Below the pieces are notes generated by a model. The model made no database searches. It saw nothing but the letters and a program-made list of their open reading frames with translations, and was not told the DNA's origin. Positions 1 through 10,793 of a stretch of 39,657 nt of DNA are shown piece by piece. The translations under genes were made by a program, and so were the position numbers. The stretch comes from Acetivibrio straminisolvens JCM 21531. Lineage in GTDB: Bacteria > Bacillota > Clostridia > Acetivibrionales > Acetivibrionaceae. Location of the stretch: assembly GCF_000521465.1 (NCBI RefSeq), contig NZ_BAVR01000035.1, positions 1 to 39,657 on the forward strand, given 5' to 3'. The stretch's first letter is position 1. Each line of letters begins with the position of its first letter.

Positions 1-39
1 TTTATAAATTATTCAGCCGACATGGAAAGGACATTTTTA

Positions 40-1079
40 ATGGAGAAAATTATTTTTCAAACAATAGAAAATCATTGTAAAAAGGTAATTGAGACTGCCG
101 GCATTCTCCTTAGAGTTGAAAAGCAGTTAGGAGTAAACAGATTTGAACTTAAAGGAGGATACCGGTCTTTTGCCTCTTTTATTAATAGTTTCTGTGAAAA
201 AGGATTTCTTTCGCCAGTAAAAGCATCGGGAATTAATGGGCGCAATCCACCGCTGTATAATAAATACAGAATACTTATAGGAAATGAAAAGAAGCTTTGC
301 AATGAGCTTGTTTTAGAGTTGCAGTCTCTTCACCCAAAGCTTGATAAAAGTTATTATTTTAAAAACCCCGAAGCATACAAAGAAGATAGAGATTATATCC
401 TTATGCTTTCCCAATATCTTCTTGATACTGCTTCAAACAGCTCATTAAAATATAGATGCACAATGAACGAACGGTCCTTTGAGATTTTCAATAATGAGAA
501 ATTTCTCGAATCTCACGGAAAGGTTTTACTAAAACGCTTGGGGCTTTCTCTTGAGGACCTCAATTGTTACAAGACTTTAGAAGCTTTTTTTATATTTTGC
601 TTGAGCCAAAGGACAGGTTTAACATATTAATTATCGAAAATAAGGATACTTTTTATTCTGTGGTAAAGTTTATGGAAAGAAAGCCTAAGCGGCAAATTTA
701 CGGGATAAATGTAGATATGCTGATTTACGGTGAAGGAAAGAAGATAATAAATAGCTACAGCTTTATTGAGGAAGTTGCAATGGATAAAGAAATAGAGAAG
801 GTATATTATTTCGGAGACCTTGATTATGAAGGCATAGGCATATACAACTCTTTGTCATTAAAATACGGCAAGGATTTGATAGTACCCCATGTAAGACTGT
901 ATCAAGAGCTGCTAAAGGCAGCCAAAAAGCCTCCCAAGCTTAGGACGAATCAGTCGGAAGTACCCTTGGAGCCTTTTCTTGAGCATTTTGACGAAGAGAG
1001 CAGAAGGGAAATAGCAGCAATACTGTACGATGGCAAGTATATTCCACAGGAGGCGGTAAAATTTGTACCAGAGAAATGA
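40..1079 (+). CDS. jetD: Wadjet protein JetD, Toprim-type nuclease subunit (one frame break)
   Basis: JetD is the Toprim-containing nuclease of Wadjet systems; it cuts DNA that the JetABC SMC complex has extruded. The C-terminal part shows a Toprim signature: LIIENKDTF supplies the acidic residue of the first motif and YFGDLDYEGIGIY the D-x-D motif. The N-terminal 180 residues are helical and charged, as expected for the arm that contacts JetA. The frame breaks at a run of seven T at 585-591. One more T joins ...LEAFF to YILLEPKDRFN and gives about 346 aa, a normal JetD length. I chose ATG 40 because AAAGGA lies about 8 nt upstream; an in-frame ATG at 22 lacks such a site. It overlaps jetA by 17 nt. 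Family assignment is by motif and operon context, with no search. A start upstream of the window cannot be excluded. Confidence 0.82.
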
Positions 1080-2639
1080 CTTTGAAGGAACTTCTTTGGA
1101 TTGTCTTAAGGATTTTAGGCAGAGAATGAATAATCTGGCACCTTTTATACACCTAGCGCGAAAGCTCACCGGTTTTCAGAAATATGGCGAAGTAGACATG
1201 ATTTCCGTAGGATTTTCTGTTTTGCTTTTTATATTGGAAAATATGCTAATCGGGCGAGAAGAATGCAGCATTGACAACATTGCCGATTTTTTGCAGCTCC
1301 TTTTAAAAAGGTCCTATGATATCAATATGACTCAGGAAGAGTCAAGAGAAATGGCGTTTTACATAAGGGATTCAATAGCAGGAAGCGGCGGCGAGGTAGT
1401 TGATTTCAAGTTCCGAAACTTAGAGACCAATAAAGACGAATCCATTTCGATAAAGCTTATTGATACTTCATATTACGAGATTAAAAAATCTGCAAGATAT
1501 AAGCTTACAGACCAAGGTATGGAGCTCCTCTTTAAAACTCGGGAAATATATACGGAATTTAGGATTAACATAACCCAGCTGTATTTAAAGCAGCAAATTG
1601 AAAAAGGAATATTTTCCGGGGCCTTGCAGACTGTAAACGAGCTGAATCTCCAAGTAAGACAGCTTCGGGAAAAACTTGAAAGCCTCCTTTTGAACATACG
1701 GCAAAATGTGCTGGGAATTGATTTTGAAGATTTAAAGCAGCTTTTCTCAAGGATAAAGGAGCAATTTGAGATTGAAAGACGGGAATTTGGAAATATAAAG
1801 AGGATATTAAAAGAGCATAGGGAAAACATTGAGAAAATAAACTATTTTGAGCTTGAGGAAGATGAACTAAGAAAGCTCGAGCAAATAAAAGTGCTTTCAG
1901 AAAAACTCAATATTACAACCGCCGAACATGACAGACTATTTAGCGAAAAGCTTGACATTGTAGGGGAGTACTTGAAAACTATAGAAATAAGCTTCGCCAG
2001 GGAGTCAGCGAATTTATTGACTTTGAAAAAAGTATCTTTGATGTATTTATTTCAAAAAATTTAAATCCCGAACCGTTAAAAAGCATACTGTCTCCTCTGT
2101 TTACCAATAATCAATCCCTTAAGGTCTTTAATCTGTTTAAAGCTTTAGAGCCTCAGAGGATAAAGAGTGAAGCCCAAGAAGATGACAGGGAAAGCATAGA
2201 CATTGAATTGGCGATGGAGATGAAGGAAAAGGAAGAGAGAGAAGAGAGGGAAAGAAGGGATAAAAAGGTTATGGCTTACCTTGAAGCCATTCTTCTTGAA
2301 GCATATTATGAAGGTGAGTCTCATCTTAGCCGAGCCCTCACAAGGCTTGATGAAAGCTTGTATAATATAGTTTCCTTTGATTTTGACTTTTACAGTCTGG
2401 TTGTAATTCTTCATCAAAACAAACTCATTGATTTTAAAGATTTAGAGGATATATTAAGCAGGATGGTGAGGGATACTTCAGCTTACAACATAAATATTTA
2501 TTACCTTTTTGAAAGGATATTTGACAAAAAACCCGAGCTTAGAGCTTTAAAGACCTTGATTTTAATATCCGGGGATAAAAAGATAAGCTTTGAAAACGGA
2601 AATGAAATAACAGATTTTATTATCAAGGGGGAAAGATAA
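1063..2639 (+). CDS. jetA: Wadjet protein JetA, kleisin-like subunit (one frame break)
   Basis: JetA is the kleisin-like subunit bridging the SMC heads of JetC. The translation is highly charged and helical, with winged-helix-like segments near the start (SVGFSVLLFILENMLIG, then the NIADFLQLLL region) and a long coiled coil from about residue 190 to 330. The frame breaks at GGG 2000-2002: the first frame stops at 2064, while the next frame reads GVSEFIDFEKSIFDVF directly onward through a K/E-rich stretch to the stop at 2639. Restoring one G gives 525 aa, matching the size of JetA/DUF5716-like proteins. The start is TTG 1063, placed 9 nt after AGGAGG (1048-1053) inside the end of jetD. The stop overlaps the jetB ATG (TAATG), implying translational coupling. 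Confidence 0.78.
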
Positions 2640-3352
2640 TGGAGAATTTCTCGCCTGATTCGGTAAGAAAGGCATTTTCTTTGTTTATGAACTTGATTGA
2701 AAAATCCAAAATATCAAAAAAGGATGAACCTGAACTGTTTATGTCCTATGAAGATCCTGAAATATCATATATTATGAGGATATTTGAAGAAGAGTCCGGA
2801 ATTATGGTGCTTCATTCCTCGGACACCTTGTATTATACTCCGAGAACGGATAACAGATTTTTCGGCTTTACCAACGAAGAGTTAAGGGATAAAATGGGTT
2901 TTGCCAACAATACGGAACTATATTTGTCCTACATAATAATCCTATCTATCATTATAAAATTCTTTAACGGCGAGAACTACAACAATAAGATTCGCACCAT
3001 GCTGAATGTCGAAGAGCTCGAAGCATATATAACATCCAAGCTTCAAGCGGTTGAAGCCATGGAAAACAATGAAGAAATCGATGAAGCCCTGAATTTTAAT
3101 TTCAGGAATATATCAAAGCTATGGCTTGATATGCCTGCCTATGACGAAAAAATAAAAAACTTCAGCCAGTCTAAAGGCACTAGAATAAGCTATATATACA
3201 GGACCATCAAATTTCTTCAGGAACAAGGGCTTGTAAATTTAGACAATGACAGTGAAATTTATACCACCGACAAAATGGATACTCTAGTTATAAGCTATTA
3301 CCCCGAAAGTACCAGAAAGAGAGAAATCCTCTCTTTCATTGAAAGGATATGA
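2639..3352 (+). CDS. jetB: Wadjet protein JetB, KITE-type winged-helix subunit
   Basis: This 237-aa acidic protein sits where JetB is expected, between JetA and the SMC ATPase. JetB is the KITE-like winged-helix protein that binds the kleisin. It resembles the DUF6063-type proteins found in such loci; I recognise this by position, size and general character, not by a sharp motif. A hydrophobic helix (YLSYIIILSIIIKFFNG, about residues 97-113) and a C-terminal winged-helix-like segment (RISYIYRTIKFLQEQGLV) are visible. The frame is intact, unlike its three partners. ATG 2639 shares its A with the jetA stop and follows a GGGGGAAAG ribosome site. The stop lies 5 nt before the jetC ATG. Confidence 0.68.
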   Translation: MENFSPDSVRKAFSLFMNLIEKSKISKKDEPELFMSYEDPEISYIMRIFEEESGIMVLHSSDTLYYTPRTDNRFFGFTNEELRDKMGFANNTELYLSYIIILSIIIKFFNGENYNNKIRTMLNVEELEAYITSKLQAVEAMENNEEIDEALNFNFRNISKLWLDMPAYDEKIKNFSQSKGTRISYIYRTIKFLQEQGLVNLDNDSEIYTTDKMDTLVISYYPESTRKREILSFIERI

Positions 3353-3356
3353 TTTT

Positions 3357-6300
3357 ATGCCGAGAATAAACAGATTTAGAATTGTAAATTTTAAATATGA
3401 CGACGATAAAAAATGTATTTCAAACGAAGTGTTTGAGTTTGATGGAAAAAATGCCCTCCTAAACCTTGAAAACGGGGGAGGAAAAAGTGTCATACTTCAA
3501 TTGGCTCTACAGGTCGTACTGCCCAATACAAGCATGGGAAGCAGGAATTTTAGCGACTATTTCAAACCCGGAGCTTCTCCTACCCATATTATGATGGAAT
3601 GGAAGCTTGACGGCCCCATTGCCGAATATCTTCTGACAGGTATTTGTGTGTCCAAAAATTCCGACGGGCTTAGATATTTTACCTATACTCATAAATATAC
3701 CTTGCCCCATGATTTTGATATAAAAGGCCTTGAAGCAATAAATGAAAAAAAGCAGGTTATAGGGTTTCTAGAGTACCAGAACTATTTAAAGAAACTTATC
3801 TCTGATATGCGGCTCAATATTAATATATACTCTCGTGACCGCCAGAGGGAATACAGGGACAAGCTTTATACTTTTAATTTGTTTAAGGAAGAATTTGAAG
3901 CTATAAAGGTTATAAACCAGACTGAGGGCGGGATTGATAAATTTTTTGAAAATGCGAGAAAGTCTAGGAATGTAATTGAAAAGCTTATTATTCCAAATAT
4001 TCCTCAGAGAGAAGGGGAAACTTCCGGCATATTGGCCGAGACTTTCAAAAAGCATCTCGAAAACTTAAAGAACATACCCATTTACCAGCATAATATAAAG
4101 ATGTATGAAGCTTTTTGCGAGAAAGCATCAAAGCTTCTTTCAGAGCTTTATGACTACGGTGTGACTGTAGATGAAATAAATAACATCAGCCGGGATTTAC
4201 TGACCCTTTCAAATCTTATAACAATTGCCTCAAACAGGCTATATGACGAAAGTGAAAACCTAAAAAACAATGACCGCGACTATTTGGCAAAAATTGAAGA
4301 GCTTTCATATAAAACGGAAAGCCTTGAGTATCAGAAAATACTCATTGAACTTGAATCTTTAAAAGCAAGACATGAGAAAGTTTTAAGAGAAATCAATAAG
4401 CTTGAGGATAAAATTCAAAAGTGCAAAGAGAAAATCAATTTTATGGAATCTGCTGTCATGTATCAGGAAGTCATTAGTACAAGAAGTGAGATTTCATTAT
4501 CTAAAGCACAGCTTGATGCCCTTTCAAAAGAAAAAGAAGAGATTGACAAAGAATATCAAAACTATATATATCATGCAAAGATTTTACTTGAGGAAGAGAT
4601 AACGAAAATTCAAAAAACCATGGAAGACTTGAAGAATCAAAGAGATGTGTTGTCAAAGGAGAAGAAGGAGCTGGGAATAAAAGTCAAGGAAAAAGATATC
4701 GAAAGGGATAGTGTAAGGGACAATATTTCTTCCATTCGCACAAAGCTTAAGGATAAGAAAGAAATTCTAGGCCAGCTTTCATCATATTTTAATTTAAGGG
4801 ATATGACAATTTTATTAGCTCCTTCGGAAGAACTTTTAAATTTTACAAAGCAAAGGGATGAACTTTTAAGCAAAATAGAAAATCTCAAAAAAGAAATCGA
4901 AGAAATAAACGGGTTAATGGAAGATTTATCGATAAAAGAAAACAGGATAAATGAAAGCACAGCAGCTTTGCGTCAGCAAAAAGACAACTCGATGAAAAAA
5001 TCCAAATTTTTGAAAATAAATACTCAAAAATAAATAATGAAATATCCATGTATGAAATTTCCGAAGATGTTTACAGCAAAGAAGCCCATGAAGCTCTTAA
5101 TGCCCTTAAGATAAAGATGGATAATTCCATAAGTGATGTTTTGGGAAGATACCATGAGCTTATTAAAAGAAAGTATCTTTTTGACGGCAGTGAATACTAC
5201 ATTCCGGATATCGAGCTCAAAAAGTTTACGAGTACTTGAAAGACCATGACATAAGATGCATACCGGTTCATTGTGGCTAAAAAACCAGCGTGAGGATTTA
5301 AGGGAGGCTCTTTTGCACCAAAATCCCCTTTTGTGCCACTCCATAATAATAGACAAACAAGAACTGCTTCAAATAGAGGACGGTCCTCTGTTTGAAGGGA
5401 TGCTGGAGTTGGTTGAAAGCTACCCTGTGACTTTTATAGTGGACTCCGAAGATGGAATAATGACTCCAGAGGCTAAATCGGAATTATCAGAGGGAATTGA
5501 CAAATTAGGCTCTTTGGAGATGTATGTGGTTTATTCAAAGAATAATGCCTTAGCTTTAGACTCCGAGCTTTTTAAAGCTTATGTTATGGGAATGGATCAA
5601 AATATCGCCAGATTGAAGGCTGAATATGAAGGAATGAAAGAAAATGCGGAAAAGTTAACCGGACTTATGGAAAGATGCCGGGAGTTCGTGAAGACCTATC
5701 CCGAAGGATGGCTTAAAGAAAACAGAGCCCATTTTGATGCTATTTTAGAGGATATTAAGAAAAATGATGATACCCTTAAGAGTATAAGAGAAGAAAGAAA
5801 TATGCTTCAGAGAAAAATCAGAGAAAATCAAGATGCTATTGATAAAGCAAATGAACTTGTAAAAGAGAAAGAGAAGGATATTGAAAGTCTTAAGCAGTAT
5901 ATAGAGCTTAAAGATGAAGTTTCAAAGCTTGATAAAGATCTTCGGGAAAAAAACCAAATGCTTGAGCAAATTGAAAGGGGGAAAAATACATTAAGCGAGA
6001 AGATTGATTCAATATTAAAAAATATTGAGGATGTAAAAACAAGTATAAACACAAACTCAAGACAGTATGAGGAAAAAAGAAAAATATTTGATGAAATATC
6101 AGCAAAATTAAGTATTAAAGAACCCCAAATGCAAATAACCGGAACTTTAGAAGAAATTCTCTCTAAAGCCCGGGGACTTGAAATAAAAGTATCTGAAAGA
6201 GACGGGGAGCAGATAAGAAAATTTATCGAAAAATGCAGGGAAAACGTAGAAAAAAACTTAAACAAGATTCGTTCAAAGGGATTTAAAGAGTCCGACTTTG

Positions 6301-7781
6301 ATGGGATTTCGGCAAGCTTTACAGAATATGAAATTGAAGAAGAACGCAAAATACAAAATCTACTAGAGCAAGAAGCCAATACATTAAAAGATGAAGAAAG
6401 GGTGTACTTTGGAGATATTGAAAAATTAAAAGGCAAAGAAGAAATACAGAGAAAAGAGATACAGAAAAAATATAATCTTCCGCCTTTTGAGTTTGAAACA
6501 TTAGAAGGTATTGATAGAGCCCTTTTTGAAGCGCAAATAGATGCCTTAAGAAAAAAGAAGCAGAAGAACGCAAAAAAACTAGATGAAGTTGAAAAAAGAA
6601 AGGGTAAGCTGGTAGAATACAGGGAAAGGCTCGATGAGTATATTGAGGAAAAAAATATAAGTATCGAGGCATCAACAAGACAGAATATGGATAGCTTTGT
6701 ATATCAAGGAGAAACAATTTCTCTCTGGGATATATTAAAATTGCCTCTTGAAGAGATTTCACACATTACAAGCAAAATAAAAAAACATTATTTTGAAGCA
6801 GCAGGAAATCTGGAAACGATGCAGTCCAATATCCGGGAAAGCTATAATAAGCTGTACAGTGATGCGGATTGGGCCGAAAATATGACAATCAGACTAACCC
6901 TCGATAAAATTATGAAAAGCGATATGTATAACTACAAATATGTCAAAGATATGTTTGAGGATATACTAAAGAGTGTTGAAAAGATGAAGGATGCAGCGGA
7001 GTTTCAATTAAACGAATTCACAAAAGACAAGGAGGAAATTATAGAACGCTGCTATAGCAAGGCAGAAGCCATATACGAGGAATTAAAATCCGTTGATACC
7101 TTTTCCAAAATAAAAATTAATGACACCAGCAGAAAGACCATAGTAATTGAAATGCCGTTCCTTCATCAGGAAGAGGGAAAAGCTCTGATGGCCCGCTATA
7201 TTGAGGAGTCCATTAATGAAATTGAGAGAATGAAGGCCGAAGGTAAATATGATATGGCAAGAATCGACAGTGAAATAGCAAAAATAATGTCCCCTGTAAG
7301 GCTTTTAGATGCCGTTACAAACCTTAACGAATACTCAATCAAGGTCTTTAAGCCCGAATCGACTGTCGGAGCTTCCCGCTATATTCCGTGGGAAGTGGTT
7401 ATAAACTGGTCCGGCGGAGAGAAGTTGGCAGGATTTTTTGCCATGTTTATCTCGATTATTTCCTACTTAAGGTATAAAAAGACCGGATGGCAAGGTTCCA
7501 GCAAGGTTATATGGATAGACAATCCCTTCGGTCAAGCAAATGCAAGCTATCTTCTTTCGTATATTTTCGAGCTTGCAAAGGCAACAAATACCCAGTTGAT
7601 ATGCCTTACCGGTCATAAACAGACGGATATATATATGCAGTTTGACGTGGTGTACAGCCTGCTGCACAGGATGCTTTCGGGAATTAACATGAGTGTAATA
7701 CAGTCCAGCCTTGTTAAATCCGGTACAGAACTTGAATCTGCTACGTACAAAGTGAAGCATGAACAAATGAGATTGTTTTAA
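3357..7781 (+). CDS. jetC: Wadjet SMC-like ATPase JetC (three frame breaks)
   Basis: JetC is the SMC motor of Wadjet, a loop-extruding ATPase that recognises small closed-circular DNA. The head is split between the termini: Walker A ENGGGKSVILQ at residues 38-48, and at the C-terminus the ABC signature NWSGGEKLAGFF (about nt 7405-7440) followed by Walker B VIWIDNPFGQAN. Between them lie about 1,100 residues of coiled coil with a hinge-like globular part near the middle. Three breaks (A-run 4978-4982, TTT 5225-5227, CC 5263-5264) are each repaired by one added base; the bridging read includes QLDEKIQIFENKYSK and EYLKDHDIRCI before GSLWLKNQRED. The repaired length is 1,475 aa. ATG 3357 follows GAAAGGA. 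A terminator follows directly. Identification as an SMC-family ATPase is firm; the Wadjet label rests on the neighbours. Confidence 0.88.
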
Positions 7782-7797
7782 ACACACTCATAAAAAT

Positions 7798-7826
7798 AAT
7801 CCTCGGGTTTTATCCTGAGGATTTTT
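7798..7826. terminator. Bidirectional terminator after jetC
   Basis: A 10-bp stem with one G-T wobble (7798-7807 with 7814-7823) and a 6-nt loop is followed by a T-run on the + strand and a T-rich stretch on the - strand. It separates jetC from the convergent lipoprotein gene. Confidence 0.8.
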
Positions 7827-7831
7827 CATAA

Positions 7832-8380
7832 TTAACGGTCCAATTTAATAATTGCTTTCTCTCCAAAGAGGATTGGGTCTATTTCAAGCTTAAGGTCTTT
7901 CGCGTCTTGAGGTATTTCAAAAGCCACCTCACCACGAAGACTGCTTTCCGGAGCTATTTCGCCGTCAACATTTCCTTTTAAGTCGGGCACAATCGCGGTA
8001 TCATAACTTAAGTTTTCCCCGTCAAACAGCGTAAACATTAGCATTGAGTTAAAATTAAAAGTTTCATGACTTTTGTTTTCAATGGTAATATCAATTGCAT
8101 ACCATATGTTGCCGTTCTCTGGGGAAAGAAATCTGTTTTCGGGAACTTCTCTTATGCTGTTTACAGTATATGTTATGTCATTTAACCGAACGATATCACC
8201 TATGTTAAATATTTTTGCAGCAGTTTCTTCCGAAATGTCAGGAGTCTTAGGAGCATTTGTTTTTGTGATACTATTACTTGGATATGGTGTGCTTTCTGCG
8301 GCCTTTTGAGGGATATAGCCACTGCATCCGACGAGCAGCAAAACCCCTGTAAAAATTAGCACAGATATAAACCTTTTCAC
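7832..8380 (-). CDS. DUF4352-like secreted lipoprotein
   Basis: A 182-aa lipoprotein. The N-terminus MKRFISVLIFTGVLLLVGC is a type II signal peptide with lipobox LLVGC, predicting a lipid-anchored protein on the outer face of the membrane. A Ser/Thr/Pro-rich linker (about residues 25-50) leads to a beta-rich domain with the pattern typical of DUF4352 telokin-like domains: IGDIVRLNDITYTVNSI, then WYAIDITIENKS and an LKLEID strand near the end. The function of the family is unknown; such proteins are thought to be immunoprotective or envelope-associated. The start is GTG 8380, 8 nt from AAGGAG. It stands alone, convergent with jetC. Confidence 0.75.
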   Translation of the reverse strand: MKRFISVLIFTGVLLLVGCSGYIPQKAAESTPYPSNSITKTNAPKTPDISEETAAKIFNIGDIVRLNDITYTVNSIREVPENRFLSPENGNIWYAIDITIENKSHETFNFNSMLMFTLFDGENLSYDTAIVPDLKGNVDGEIAPESSLRGEVAFEIPQDAKDLKLEIDPILFGEKAIIKLDR

Positions 8381-8536
8381 ATTACCACTCCTTGTTTCAG
8401 ATATATGATTTAAAGGGGAAATTTTGCATGGAAAATGTTCTCAATAAAACTTATATACTAATACAACTTTAAATTATATAGATAAGCGATTTCTAAATCA
8501 AATGCAAATTTAGGTACAATAGGGGCAAAAAACATA

Positions 8537-8576
8537 AAAATAGCGGCTTACTAGAATATTAGTAAACCGCTATTTT
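8537..8576 (-). terminator. Terminator of tRNA-Pro
   Basis: A long stem pairs 8537-8553 with 8560-8576, with one mismatch in 17 bp. On the - strand it is followed by a T-run, 3 nt downstream of the encoded CCA of tRNA-Pro. Confidence 0.8.
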
Positions 8577-8579
8577 CAC

Positions 8580-8657
8580 TGGTCGGAGTGACTGGATTTG
8601 AACCAGCGACCTCTTGCACCCCAAGCAAGCACTCATACCAAACTGAGCTACACCCCG
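8580..8657 (-). tRNA. tRNA-Pro(GGG)
   Basis: The reverse complement folds as a tRNA. The acceptor stem CGGGGTG pairs with CACTCCG, the D-arm has GCTC/GAGT, the anticodon stem CTTGC/GCAAG carries loop TTGGGGT (anticodon GGG, proline), the T-arm is GCTGGTTCAAATCCAGT-like, and the 3' CCA is encoded. A terminator hairpin follows. No tRNA cluster surrounds it. Confidence 0.95.
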
Positions 8658-8793
8658 ATAACGCGTACTTATTATAGCATACTTCTTTTCAAATGTAAAT
8701 ATGCAAATTAAAAATTTTTTATGTATAAAAATTTCAAAATATGATGATAATTAAAATAAAAATAACCAGATTTTTTAAGGAGGACAAATAATT

Positions 8794-9606
8794 ATGCTTA
8801 GCGATGATGTACCGTCATCAACTGAGCCTCAAAACTACAATAAAACCAACAGGATAAACAAAATATACGGAATAATAATATACTTTTTGATTATTGTAAT
8901 AATCAGTTTGATAGTAAATAACATCATAATATACAATTGGTACAGCAATACCAAAAGCCAGTTTAAAGACACATTTCTTAGGGTTCAAACCATGTCTGAA
9001 GAAAACATGAGCCTAGAAACCCTTAATGAAACTCTGAGAAATGACTACGCTTTGCTAAAGGAAGATTATAGCAGAATATTAAGCGAGAATGAAAACATAA
9101 AAAAAGAAATTGAAGAACTAAAGAAGAAAAATGAGGATATCGAGAAAATAAACAAGGAATTGGTGGAAGATAATATAGAGCTTCAAAATACATTAAAGTT
9201 GGCTGCAGCAGTAGGAATAAAGCCTCAAAACTATATAGAATTTAAAGGAATAAGTGCAAAAAGCACCATTGACAGAGGACAATACATCGGAAAGTTTTTA
9301 GGAACAGCATATACGCCGTCTAAAGAAGAATGCGGCAATGACATTGGCATAACCAATTCCGGAAAACCGATTATTCCCGGAATATCAATTGCTATTGACA
9401 AAAATTACTGGCCCTTTGGAACTGTGTTTTATATAAAGGGATTGGGTTATGCAGTAGCTATGGATACAGGTAGTGCAATTAAAGGTAAATATAGATTCGA
9501 CTTTGCAGTATTCGACAAAAACTTTGCAAATCAGTTGGGAGCTAATTATTGGGATGTCTACCTGGTAAAGCTGGGTGATGGAAAAGTTGAAGATATCTCT
9601 CTTTAA
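8794..9606 (+). CDS. Membrane-anchored 3D (Asp-Asp-Asp) domain protein with coiled coil
   Basis: This 270-aa protein has an N-terminal transmembrane segment (about residues 26-49), a coiled coil (about 65-135) and a C-terminal 3D domain (about 165-265), a double-psi beta-barrel of the MltA/EXPB1 type. The conserved acidic residues are visible in AMDTGSAIKGKYRFDFAV, with the typical entry motif FLGTAYTPSKEECG. Proteins of this type (for example Bacillus YocH or YabE tails) act on or bind peptidoglycan, so this is probably a cell-wall hydrolase or lytic transglycosylase-like enzyme facing outward from the membrane. ATG 8794 follows AGGAGG with a 9-nt gap. It is monocistronic with its own terminator. 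The substrate cannot be read from sequence. Confidence 0.82.
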   Translation: MLSDDVPSSTEPQNYNKTNRINKIYGIIIYFLIIVIISLIVNNIIIYNWYSNTKSQFKDTFLRVQTMSEENMSLETLNETLRNDYALLKEDYSRILSENENIKKEIEELKKKNEDIEKINKELVEDNIELQNTLKLAAAVGIKPQNYIEFKGISAKSTIDRGQYIGKFLGTAYTPSKEECGNDIGITNSGKPIIPGISIAIDKNYWPFGTVFYIKGLGYAVAMDTGSAIKGKYRFDFAVFDKNFANQLGANYWDVYLVKLGDGKVEDISL

Positions 9607-9621
9607 TAAAAGCTCCAAAAA

Positions 9622-9652
9622 AGAGGTGCAGTATATTGCACTTCTTTTTTTT
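9622..9652 (+). terminator. Terminator after the 3D-domain gene
   Basis: A 9-bp stem (9622-9630 with 9637-9645, one G-T pair) is followed by eight T. The dispersed repeat element begins 8 nt later. Confidence 0.82.
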
Positions 9653-9659
9653 ATTTGGC

Positions 9660-9698
9660 CTCTTGGAATGAAATGAAAGAGGCAAAAGCGAAGGGACT
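9660..9698 (+). repeat. Dispersed hairpin element, copy 1
   Basis: A 39-nt stretch starting CTCTTGGAATGAAATG and ending AAGCGAAGGGACT is identical to 18171-18209 and related to 22538-22564. Its first part can fold on itself (GCCTCTT at 9659-9665 with the AAGAGGC that follows). It lies right after a terminator T-tract and about 125 nt before hflK. The nature is unknown: a small non-autonomous repeat or a structured RNA. Confidence 0.7.
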
Positions 9699-9823
9699 TT
9701 TTTATTAAGGATTTATTATTTTTTTATTAAATTAAAGGAATTTAGGGCCTAATAATAGAATAGGAGTAAAGCAACGGGAGTATATAGGCCAATAATTTTT
9801 ATTTTAGATAAGGGGGTAATAAA

Positions 9824-10792
9824 ATGGAAGTAATAAACGCAAATACCAATTTTAAAAGAGCCGGAAAACCTCCAATTAAATTAATCATTGGAGTAATTGC
9901 AGCGATAGTACTTTCAATGCTTTTTTTCAACTCATTTTATACCGTAACCGATCAGGAGCAAGCTGTAGTGCTTACCTTTGGCAAGGTTACAAATATTGAG
10001 GGTGCAGGAATTCATTTTAAGTTACCGTACCCGATTCAATCGGTTATAAAAGTGCCGGTGCAAATGACTCAAAAGCTGGAGCTGGGCTACAGAGCTCAGG
10101 GTGACGGCAAATATATAACTGTGGATGAAGAGTCAAAAATGATTACGGGGGATTTTAATATAGTAAAAATTGATTTTTTCATTGAATGGAAGGTTTCCGA
10201 TCCTCAAAAATATCTTTTTAATTCGGAGAAACCCGAAGGTATACTTAGAAACTCAAGTCTAAGTGCCGCTCGTTCTGTCGTAGGTTCGTCAACTATTGAC
10301 GATGTTCTTACCAGCGGCAAAATTGCAATTGAGAACGAGATTAAAGAAAAGCTATTAGCAAGCCTTGATGCCTATGATATCGGAATACAGGTGCTGGATG
10401 TTAAAATACAGGATTCGGAACCGCCCACGGAAGAAGTAAAGCAGGCATTCAAGAATGTGGAGAATGCAAAGCAGAGCAAGGAAACGGCAATGAATGAAGC
10501 AAACAAATACAAAAATGCGGAGATTCCAAAGGCCCAGGCAGAGGCTGACCGCATATTGCGTAATGCAGAATCTCAAAAGCAGACAAAAATAAATGAAGCC
10601 AAGGGAGAAGTGGCCAAATTTTTAAAGATGTACGAGGAATACAAAAATTATAAAGATATAACGAAGACAAGACTTTATCTTGAAGCTATGGAAGAGATAC
10701 TCCCGGATATTACGGTATATATTGAAGATGATTCTTCAGGCGTTCAAAAGCTTGTTCCGTTAAAACCATTTTATTCAAAGGAGGGTGAATAG
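9824..10792 (+). CDS. hflK: HflK-like SPFH/band-7 membrane protein
   Basis: A 322-aa SPFH protein. One transmembrane helix (about residues 20-42) precedes the band-7 domain, marked by YTVTDQEQAVVLTFGKV and GAGIHFKLPYP. A long Ala/Glu/Lys-rich coiled coil (NEANKYKNAEIPKAQAEADR) and the typical tail motif LYLEAMEEILPDITVYI follow. HflK pairs with HflC to form a large membrane cage around FtsH in Proteobacteria and restrains its protease activity; in Firmicutes the partner is less certain. It lacks the Gly/Pro-rich N-terminal extension of Enterobacterial HflK. ATG 9824 follows AAGGGGG. It is separated from hflC by 1 nt, so the two are co-translated. Confidence 0.88.
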   Translation: MEVINANTNFKRAGKPPIKLIIGVIAAIVLSMLFFNSFYTVTDQEQAVVLTFGKVTNIEGAGIHFKLPYPIQSVIKVPVQMTQKLELGYRAQGDGKYITVDEESKMITGDFNIVKIDFFIEWKVSDPQKYLFNSEKPEGILRNSSLSAARSVVGSSTIDDVLTSGKIAIENEIKEKLLASLDAYDIGIQVLDVKIQDSEPPTEEVKQAFKNVENAKQSKETAMNEANKYKNAEIPKAQAEADRILRNAESQKQTKINEAKGEVAKFLKMYEEYKNYKDITKTRLYLEAMEEILPDITVYIEDDSSGVQKLVPLKPFYSKEGE

Positions 10793-10793
10793 A

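Noticed and set aside
4978-5264. Programmed ribosomal frameshifting in jetC
   Set aside because: Three shifts within 290 nt, all in the same sense, without slippery heptamers of the classic kind or downstream pseudoknots; the same pattern occurs in unrelated genes.
40-7781. Chromosomal MukBEF/MksBEF condensin instead of Wadjet
   Set aside because: The linked Toprim protein (YFGDLDYEGIGIY) is the mark of the defence-type systems, and sporulating Firmicutes use SMC-ScpAB as housekeeping condensin.
9660-9698. Known riboswitch upstream of hflK or deoB
   Set aside because: No match to the conserved cores of purine, SAM, c-di-GMP, preQ1, fluoride or guanidine classes that I could recognise.
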